DNA of 34,302 nucleotides from JBCBEX01 sp038528235. GTDB lineage: Bacteria > Bacteroidota > Rhodothermia > Rhodothermales > Rubricoccaceae. Each line of letters begins with the position of its first letter. Within the stretch, counting starts at the first letter, position 1. A program made the translations under genes and the position numbers. This document shows positions 15,479-22,029 of this stretch, piece by piece. The DNA lies in assembly GCA_038528235.1 (NCBI GenBank), contig JBCBEX010000045.1:1-34302 (forward strand), given 5' to 3'. The notes beneath the pieces are model-generated. The model was not told the origin of the DNA and did no database searches. It worked only from the letters and a program-made list of their open reading frames with translations.

Positions 15479-16897
15479 ATGCTTCGTGCCCGCCGTCCCG
15501 GTTCGATTCTACGCCTGCTCACGGTCGCACTTGCCGTTGTCGCGAGCGCGCCCGCGAGCGCATCCAGTCTCTATGGCGCGAGCGACGCCACGCTCGACGA
15601 TGACCTCGTCATCGCCGAGAGCGTTCGAGTCCGGGTGCTCGAACGCGAACGTGCCAGCGAAGTCATGCTGACAGGCGACGCCGGACTAACCCTGATCGAT
15701 CGCGACGGCGGGACGCCCGTGGCGACGCTCCAACCCGGAACGCGCGTCACCCTGAAGTCGGAGTACGGCCGCGTCTACGTCTATCTGCCGCGCCGCGTGG
15801 TATCCGTGCTTGGCCTGCGTGCCGAACCAGGCCCAGGCGGCACGGTCGCGATCTCGGCTGGACAGACCACGCGCCGCTACGAGGGCTCGCTCGCCATCGA
15901 CGATGACCGCGGGCGTCTCCGGCTTGTGAACACGGTCCCACTGGAAGCCTACGTGGCCAGCGTCACGGCAGGCGAGTACCCGTTTCAGGAGATCGAGGGC
16001 GTGAAGGCGCAGGCCGTGCTGGCGCGCACGTATGCGCTGCGGTCACGTGGAAAGCGCGGGGCCTATGACCTCGTGGACCACACGGCCGACCAGGTGTACC
16101 ACGGTGCCGACCGCACGACGGAGATCACGCGCGCCGCGGCGGTCGCCACCGCGGGCCAGGTACTCGTCTACAATGGCCGCTTCGCTGAAACGGTCTACTC
16201 TTCGTCCAACGGTGGTTACATCTCGGCCAACGAGACGGCGTGGCGCGGCGCGCCGGTTCCTTACCTCCGCGCCCGCCCTGATCCCTACGACCGCAATTCA
16301 CCGCACGAGCGCTGGCAAACCACGAAGCCTGCTGGCGAGGTCCACCGAGCGCTGGGCCGCGCCGCTGGCTTTAGCGTGCGCAGCTTCGAAATCACCCGCC
16401 GGAGCGCTGAAGGTCGGGTGACCGAGGTGCGCCTTTCTGGCAGCAGAAACGCCCCGATGTCCGGCTCCGCCTTCCGGGCCGCGATGTCACGAGCGTTTGG
16501 CATCATGGCCGTGCGGAGCACGTACTTCGAGGTCGAGCGTCGAGGCGGTTCGTACGTGTTCTCGGGCCAAGGCTTCGGGCACGGCGTCGGGATGAGCCAG
16601 TATGGCGCGCGCGGTCAGGCGCAGGCAGGGCGGCGCTACGAGGACATCCTGGCGTTCTACTTCGAGGGCACACGGCTCACCGAGACGCGTCCCAGCTTCG
16701 GCCTCGAGCGCCCCCTCCTGACCGGCGTCGATGCGGACGCGGATGCCCTGCGCGCTGCCGTCGAGAGCGCGGAGGCTCCTGCGGTTGACACCGAAGCGCA
16801 CGCCAGCGAGGGGCCGCGCGGTTGGGCCGACGACCTCGACGAACCGACAGCGTTGCTCCCGTTCGAGAGCCGTCCCGACCGACGGATTGCGTGGTAA
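15479..16897 (+). CDS. SpoIID/LytB-domain exported protein
   Basis: 472 residues with an N-terminal signal peptide (hydrophobic to about residue 24, cleavage near ASAPASASS). The SpoIID/LytB domain covers about 140-400: PLEAYVASVTAGEYP (E156, with E166 close by), GVKAQAVLARTYAL, the YSSSNGGYISANETAW segment and the terminal motif GQGFGHGVGMSQYGA (363-377). Family knowledge: SpoIID is a lytic transglycosylase acting on peptidoglycan stripped of stem peptides, and LytB-type relatives stimulate amidases. In non-sporulating Gram-negatives the domain occurs in cell-wall remodelling proteins. The N-terminal part (50-135) is strand-rich and the C-terminal about 70 residues are acidic and probably disordered. 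It follows the LytTR regulator on the same strand with a 100-bp gap and ends 27 bp before the convergent carboxypeptidase gene. Confidence 0.9.
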   Translation: MLRARRPGSILRLLTVALAVVASAPASASSLYGASDATLDDDLVIAESVRVRVLERERASEVMLTGDAGLTLIDRDGGTPVATLQPGTRVTLKSEYGRVYVYLPRRVVSVLGLRAEPGPGGTVAISAGQTTRRYEGSLAIDDDRGRLRLVNTVPLEAYVASVTAGEYPFQEIEGVKAQAVLARTYALRSRGKRGAYDLVDHTADQVYHGADRTTEITRAAAVATAGQVLVYNGRFAETVYSSSNGGYISANETAWRGAPVPYLRARPDPYDRNSPHERWQTTKPAGEVHRALGRAAGFSVRSFEITRRSAEGRVTEVRLSGSRNAPMSGSAFRAAMSRAFGIMAVRSTYFEVERRGGSYVFSGQGFGHGVGMSQYGARGQAQAGRRYEDILAFYFEGTRLTETRPSFGLERPLLTGVDADADALRAAVESAEAPAVDTEAHASEGPRGWADDLDEPTALLPFESRPDRRIAW

Positions 16898-16924
16898 GCT
16901 TCACACTCGCCCACGGCAGCAGTG

Positions 16925-19408
16925 TCACCGCTCGACGTGGACGAACCGTTGTGTACGCACGGCGGCGTCCGTCGAGAGCCGTACGATGTAGGTGCCAGCA
17001 ACGACCATCATCCCGGCCGTTGAGCGCCCATCCCAGTTGAGGACGTGCGTTCCTGTGGTGCGCACCTCGTCGGCCAACACGGCCACGCGACGGCCGAGCA
17101 CGTCGAAGACCTCGACGCGCACGGCGGCAGTTTCCGGCATGGTGAACGGCACCGTCAGACCGTTCGCCGTCGGGTTCGGGTACGGCGCGCCAAGCGTGAG
17201 GGCGACCTCGCTTGGACTCCCCTCGGTATCGACCGTGCGCCCGTCCACCAGCGACACGACGGCGACCTCGTCGACGAACCAGCCATCACCGTTCACTGAC
17301 CCGTCGGACTGGAACTGAAAGGCGATCGTGACCGAGGACTCCCCCGCGTAGGCACTCAGGTCGATCTCTTCGCGCACCCACGTACTCTGCACACCATCGT
17401 ACACAGGTGCGCCCTCCACCTGCGCTCCGAAGCCTGTTCCGGGCCTGGTGAAGCGCCCTGCAAGGGGAGTGAACGAGCGGCCATCGGTCGAGACGAGCAC
17501 CTGCCCGGCATCGTACTCCGCCTCGATGTCCCAACGCGTGTCGAAGGTCAGGAACGCGGTGGCCGCCCCAGTGAGGTCGAGCGGTTCGCCCAAGACGAGC
17601 GATGCCACCACGTCGTCCTGGTAGCGGGCGCCCGGCGAGTCTGAGAACGCCGACCGTCCAACCGAGCCAGGCCCGTCGATGCCCCACGCCGCGGTGCCTT
17701 CATTCCGCCACGCGTCGAGGTTGGCTGCGTCATCCTCAAACTGTGCCAGGGCTGTGCCGACGAGCACCGGCGGGACTGGGTAGCGCCGCACGACACTGCC
17801 GAGATCCACCTCCACGGCAAGGCCCTCGGCTAGCCCGAGTGGCGCTGTATCCGTGACCGTCGCCGTCAGCACCACGGGCGTCTCAGCGCCCGATGCGAGC
17901 GGCTCGACGCCACGGGTATCCGTCCCCTCGAACGACGTAGACGTGCTCACTAGGCGCACGGTCGTGCCGCCGAGTGCTTCCAGGCCAAGGTTACGGAGGT
18001 CAAAGTCGAGCGTCACGAGGTCGCCCGGGTCGATGAAGCCGTTGGCGCACCCAGTGCATGTCTGCGGCGATTCCGCGAGGCTCCGCACACGAACATCGGG
18101 GAACCCACCAGCAGTCCAGGCAAGCACGAGGTTGGCGTCGATGTTCTCCTTTGCGCGGGCCTCGATGCGATCCGGGGGCGTCCAGAAGCCGTCAGTGACC
18201 CGATCGTTGACTTCGGGCGTGAAGGCCAAGATGGGCGGCTTGGTGGACTGCTCGCCATACATCCAGTCGTCGGAGGTACCGTTGACGATGTAGCCGAGCA
18301 CCTGATTGACCGTCCCCGCCGTGTAGTCGTTGGCGAGGGTCATCACGGCGGACAAGTCCGAAAAGCGCGCCGAGTCGGGGGTGTATAGGTCCGGCTCGTA
18401 GCCCCACGGGTAGATGAGCAGGTTGCCGCGGCTGTGGTAGTTGAACGCCGTCCGGAATCGGCGCGCCTCGACGAAGTCGCGCACCGCAGCGGTTTCCGGT
18501 TCCGAAAACGGCGCAGCGCCCCGGTACGTGTTGCTGAACGACTCGGGGCTCGACCCGAGGTCGTCGCGGCCCCACTCGAAGCCGTAGTTGCGGTTGAGGT
18601 CGACGCCCACGGCACCGTTCGAGACCGGGCGGCGGTTCTTGCGCCAGAGCCCACCCCCACTGGGGTCGGTCGTCTCGTTGTAGACGTAGCCGTCCGGATT
18701 CAGCACCGGCACGAACACAAGGCGGCGGTTGTCAACGAGATACGTCACCTCTGGATCGACGCCGTAGTTCTCCAGGAGGTATACAAGGAAGTACACAACG
18801 GTAGCCATGCTCTGTGGCTCGCGGGCGTGGTGCAGGGCCGTGTAGAGCACCTCGGGCTCACCCTCGTCAACCCCGGGGTTGTTCGACACTTCGACCATCC
18901 AGATCTCGCGCCCCTCGTAGCTCTGACCGAGCGACACCTTCTCGGTGATGAGCCCGGGGAAGTCGTCATGCAGTTGATCCAGCTTGGCAACGACCTCCTC
19001 GAACGAGTAGAACCCGCCGACGGAGCCGAACTCGAATCGATCCAGGTCGAAGGCTTGACCGCGCATCGCGCGCAGCATCGCCTGGCGTCGCGGGAGTTGG
19101 GCACTGTAGGCTGCTTCGAGGTCGGGCACGTCAACGCGGTGTGCGATGCCTCGCTCGGCCAGACGCGCCTGCTCGGCCGCGTTGAGCACGGCGCAGGTCT
19201 CCACGCCCTGGGCAGACTTATGCCGGTGAGCGTGGTCGAGGGCGAGGCCCGCACGCGCCAGTTCGGCCACGAGCGAGGCCATGGGCTGCTCAAAGCAGAC
19301 TTCGGCGTGCGGACCACCCGACGGCGACTGAGCCCAACTCGGGACCCGGCCTAAGAGTACGATGCCGACGAGTGTGACTAGGAAGCCACGGGCGATTCGG
19401 TGAAGCAT
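16925..19408 (-). CDS. secreted M14 zinc carboxypeptidase with T9SS sorting domain (third gene of the tandem)
   Basis: 827 residues from the ATG at 19408, followed by a signal peptide ending near PSWAQ. Domains: propeptide-like region (about 33-110) with Cys in AEVCF and VETCAVL; M14 catalytic domain (about 130-435) with zinc ligands H194 and E197 in LHHAREPQS, H325 in FNYHSRGNLLIYPWGYE, substrate-binding KNRR (N258/R259), and the general base E399 in FTPEV; a CTGCANGFIDPGD hinge and CARDB-like beta domain (about 450-565); an immune-inhibitor-A/MAM-like beta sandwich (about 590-745); and a T9SS type A domain (about 755-827) with YPNPTANGL, VFDVLGRRVAVL and GTYIVRL. It should be carried across the outer membrane by T9SS and hydrolyse C-terminal residues of peptides outside the cell. 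It starts 10 bp after the stop of the previous paralogue, so the two are co-transcribed. It lacks the near-identical patch shared by the other two. Specificity cannot be told from sequence. Confidence 0.93.
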   Translation of the reverse strand: MLHRIARGFLVTLVGIVLLGRVPSWAQSPSGGPHAEVCFEQPMASLVAELARAGLALDHAHRHKSAQGVETCAVLNAAEQARLAERGIAHRVDVPDLEAAYSAQLPRRQAMLRAMRGQAFDLDRFEFGSVGGFYSFEEVVAKLDQLHDDFPGLITEKVSLGQSYEGREIWMVEVSNNPGVDEGEPEVLYTALHHAREPQSMATVVYFLVYLLENYGVDPEVTYLVDNRRLVFVPVLNPDGYVYNETTDPSGGGLWRKNRRPVSNGAVGVDLNRNYGFEWGRDDLGSSPESFSNTYRGAAPFSEPETAAVRDFVEARRFRTAFNYHSRGNLLIYPWGYEPDLYTPDSARFSDLSAVMTLANDYTAGTVNQVLGYIVNGTSDDWMYGEQSTKPPILAFTPEVNDRVTDGFWTPPDRIEARAKENIDANLVLAWTAGGFPDVRVRSLAESPQTCTGCANGFIDPGDLVTLDFDLRNLGLEALGGTTVRLVSTSTSFEGTDTRGVEPLASGAETPVVLTATVTDTAPLGLAEGLAVEVDLGSVVRRYPVPPVLVGTALAQFEDDAANLDAWRNEGTAAWGIDGPGSVGRSAFSDSPGARYQDDVVASLVLGEPLDLTGAATAFLTFDTRWDIEAEYDAGQVLVSTDGRSFTPLAGRFTRPGTGFGAQVEGAPVYDGVQSTWVREEIDLSAYAGESSVTIAFQFQSDGSVNGDGWFVDEVAVVSLVDGRTVDTEGSPSEVALTLGAPYPNPTANGLTVPFTMPETAAVRVEVFDVLGRRVAVLADEVRTTGTHVLNWDGRSTAGMMVVAGTYIVRLSTDAAVRTQRFVHVER

Positions 19409-19418
19409 GCCCGGCGTG

Positions 19419-21884
19419 TTATCGGACCTGGACGAAGCGCTGCGTCTGGATCTGCCCGTCGGCTGCCAGACGTACGACGTAGGTCCCCGCACCGAGTAGC
19501 CCCCCTGAGACGGTGCGGCCTTCCCAGGTGAGGACGTGCGTCCCTGCGGTGCGCGCCTCGTCGGCCAGCACGGCCACGCGACGGCCGAGCACGTCGAAGA
19601 CCTCGACACGCACGTCGGTGGCTTCGGGCACGGTAAACGGCACCGTCAGCCCACCGACAGTCGGGTTTGGATAGGGCGGACCGAGTTCTAGCACGGCTAC
19701 CTCGGGCGTTCCCTCGGCGTCCACCTGTGTCCCGTCAACCAGTTCGACCACGGTGACGTCGTCGATGAGCCAGCCGTCACCCGTCACTCCCCCGTCGGAC
19801 GTGAGGGAGAAGAGGAGGGTGACCTCCGGCTCTCCGACGTACGCGCTCAGGTCGATGGTTTCTTCCACCCACGACGACTGTACGCCGTCATAGATCGGGA
19901 GCCCTGCGACGGCCGGCTGGGTAAACTCGCTGCCAGGTTTGGTGAAGCGACCTTCGAGGGGCTCAAACGCGCCGCTGCCCGTCGAGACGAGTACCTGTCC
20001 ATAGTCATAGCCCGCCTCGATGTCCCACTGCGTGCGGAAGGTCAGCAGCGCGGCCTCTGCGTCCGACAGGTCGAGCGGCTCAACGAGCCGGAGCGAAACG
20101 CTGGCGTTGTTGCTGTAATTCCGGTTCGGCGAGTCGGAAAAGGCCGGGTCGCCAGCGACGAGTTCGCGCCCCCACCCGCCCCTCGGGATCCAGCCGGCGA
20201 TCGTCTCCGCTGGGTCCTCGAAGCGCACGGTGGGCGTGCCGACGGTGAGCGCGTTCATGGGCACGGTCCGCGTCACGCCGTTCAGGTCGAGTTCGATGGC
20301 GAGCCCTTCGGCCACGCCGAGGGGCGCGTCCGGGCTCACTTCCAGTTGCAGCACGATCTCGACGCTGCCGTCGCTTGGCATCGACCCAACAGTCCCGATT
20401 CCGACGGGCACGAAGTCGTCCGTCGTGCTCGTCAGGCGAAGCGCCACCTCATCGAGGTCGTCCAGGCCGATATTGGTGACGCGCACTGACACGTCGGCGA
20501 AGTCGCCGGGGTCTACGAACCCATCGCCACAGGGCGGGCAGGCCCGGTCCGTCTCCTTGACCCCCACGACGCGCACGTCGGGGTAGCCACCGGCCACCCA
20601 GGCAAGCAGCAGGTTCGCGTCGAGGTTCTCCTGCGCGAGCGGCTCGATGCGATCGGGCAGCGGCCAGAAGAAGTCCTCGAAGGTGCCCACCTCGGGCGTG
20701 AAGGCGTAAATCTTGTCCTTCGTCGTCTGTTCGCCGTAGAACCAGTCGTCGGAGGAGCCATTGACCACGTAGCCGACGGTCTGGTTGCCCGTGCCGCCAC
20801 GGTAGTTGTTCGCCTCGGTCATCAGCGCCGCAAAGTCCACGAAGCGCGCAGAGTCTGCGGTGTAGAGGTCGCGCTCGTAACCCCACGGGTAGATGAGGAG
20901 GTTTGAGAACGAGTGATAGTTGTGGGTCGTCCTGAACCGCCGCGACTCCACAAAGTCGCGCAGCGATGCCGTCTCCGGCTCCGAGAACGGCCCAGCACCT
21001 CGGTAGGTGTCGCTGAAGCCATTGGGGCTCGACCCCTCGTTGTCATAGCCCCATTCGTAGCCGTAGTTGCGGTTCGGGTCCACCCCGAAGCTCCCGTCCC
21101 CGTTGTCCCGCCGGTTCTTGCGCCACAACCCCCCGCCGTTCGGGTCCTCCTCCTCGTTGTACACGTACCCGTCCGGGTTCAGCACCGGCACAAACGTCAG
21201 CCGACGGTTGTCCACCAGGTACGTCACCTCCGGGTCCACCCCGTAGTTCTCCAGCAGGTAGATCATGAAGTACAGCACCGTCGTCATGCTCTGCGGCTCC
21301 CGCGCGTGGTGGATCGCCGTGTAGAGCACCTCCGGCTCTCCCTCGTCCACCCCCGGCGCGTTCGAGATCTCCACCATCCAGATCGCGCGCCCCTCCCCCG
21401 TCGTCCCGATCGACGCCTTCTCGGTGATGAGCTCGGGGAAGTCGGCGCGAAGCTGGTCGAGCTTGGCGACGACCTCGTCGAAGGTGTAGTAGCCGCCCAT
21501 GGAGCCGAACTCGAAGCGGTCGAGGTCGAAGGCTTGGCCGCGCATCGCCTGGAGCATGGCGGTGCGGCGGGGAAGCTCGGCGGCGTAGACGGCGGCGAGG
21601 TCGGGGACGGCGAGGCGGTGGGGGATGGCGCGCTGGGCGAGGCGGGCCTGCTCGGCGTCGTTGAGCACCGCACACGTCTCCACGCCCAGGGGAGTCTTGT
21701 GACGATGGGCGTGGTCGAGGGCGAGGCCCGCGCTGGCCAGGGACGGGATCAAGGTCTCCATAGGCTGCGTGAAGCAGACCTCGGCGTAGGACAACGGCTC
21801 TGCCTGTCCCAGAGTGGATGGCGCTGCCAACGCGAACGTGAAGACCAGCGCGAGAGCAGCGGCGAGGGTGAAACGAGGCATCAT
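19419..21884 (-). CDS. secreted M14 zinc carboxypeptidase with T9SS sorting domain (second gene of the tandem)
   Basis: 821 residues from MMPRFTLAAALALV (ATG at 21884; a second ATG at 21881), with the signal peptide ending near STLGQ. Same architecture as its neighbours: propeptide-like region with YAEVCF and VETCAVLN; M14 domain with H193/E196 (IHHAREPQS), H324 (NYHSFSNLLIYPWGYE) and E398 (FTPEVG); a CPPCGDGFVDPGD hinge and beta domain; a MAM/M6-like sandwich; and a C-terminal T9SS domain (YPNPTVGGLTVPF, VFDVLGRRVAVLADEA, GTYVVRL). Residues about 70-277 match the upstream paralogue with a single residue change (EDPN versus EDPD), while both sides diverge strongly. An upstream in-frame extension to 22001 exists, but it precedes the signal peptide and was rejected. 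Likely role: extracellular peptide degradation for nutrition. Confidence 0.93.
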   Translation of the reverse strand: MMPRFTLAAALALVFTFALAAPSTLGQAEPLSYAEVCFTQPMETLIPSLASAGLALDHAHRHKTPLGVETCAVLNDAEQARLAQRAIPHRLAVPDLAAVYAAELPRRTAMLQAMRGQAFDLDRFEFGSMGGYYTFDEVVAKLDQLRADFPELITEKASIGTTGEGRAIWMVEISNAPGVDEGEPEVLYTAIHHAREPQSMTTVLYFMIYLLENYGVDPEVTYLVDNRRLTFVPVLNPDGYVYNEEEDPNGGGLWRKNRRDNGDGSFGVDPNRNYGYEWGYDNEGSSPNGFSDTYRGAGPFSEPETASLRDFVESRRFRTTHNYHSFSNLLIYPWGYERDLYTADSARFVDFAALMTEANNYRGGTGNQTVGYVVNGSSDDWFYGEQTTKDKIYAFTPEVGTFEDFFWPLPDRIEPLAQENLDANLLLAWVAGGYPDVRVVGVKETDRACPPCGDGFVDPGDFADVSVRVTNIGLDDLDEVALRLTSTTDDFVPVGIGTVGSMPSDGSVEIVLQLEVSPDAPLGVAEGLAIELDLNGVTRTVPMNALTVGTPTVRFEDPAETIAGWIPRGGWGRELVAGDPAFSDSPNRNYSNNASVSLRLVEPLDLSDAEAALLTFRTQWDIEAGYDYGQVLVSTGSGAFEPLEGRFTKPGSEFTQPAVAGLPIYDGVQSSWVEETIDLSAYVGEPEVTLLFSLTSDGGVTGDGWLIDDVTVVELVDGTQVDAEGTPEVAVLELGPPYPNPTVGGLTVPFTVPEATDVRVEVFDVLGRRVAVLADEARTAGTHVLTWEGRTVSGGLLGAGTYVVRLAADGQIQTQRFVQVR
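21055..21685 (-). repeat. near-identical patch, copy in the second carboxypeptidase gene
   Basis: This stretch aligns without gaps, at a constant offset of 2635 bp, to 23690-24320 in the neighbouring paralogue. I found only about ten mismatches, nearly all silent, whereas the DNA on both sides diverges heavily. Boundaries were set by eye and may be off by some tens of bases. Confidence 0.85.
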
Positions 21885-22005
21885 CGGGGGACGTGGGGCG
21901 CTGTTTGATTCGGAAGGACGCACGCCATCTACCCGCGAGGCCGTGCCTGTGTCATGCACAGGGTACAACTTTTCCGCTGTGCCCGCGCCGACCGCGTTCA
22001 AACCG

Positions 22006-22019
22006 TGTGGCTAGCCACA
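22006..22019 (-). terminator. weak hairpin after the first carboxypeptidase gene
   Basis: TGTGG-CTAG-CCACA is a perfect 14-bp palindrome beginning 10 bp past the stop codon at 22030. On the minus strand it is followed by CGGTTTG, with no real U-tract. It could attenuate read-through into the next carboxypeptidase gene or be incidental. Confidence 0.25.
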
Positions 22020-22029
22020 GCGACCGAGA

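Noticed and set aside
19409..19609. N-terminal extension of the third carboxypeptidase gene
   Set aside because: It overlaps the end of the preceding gene in another frame and precedes a good signal peptide at 19408.
21946..21962. Hairpin CCTGTG-TCATG-CACAGG upstream of the second carboxypeptidase gene as a terminator
   Set aside because: No U-run follows on either strand; may be incidental.
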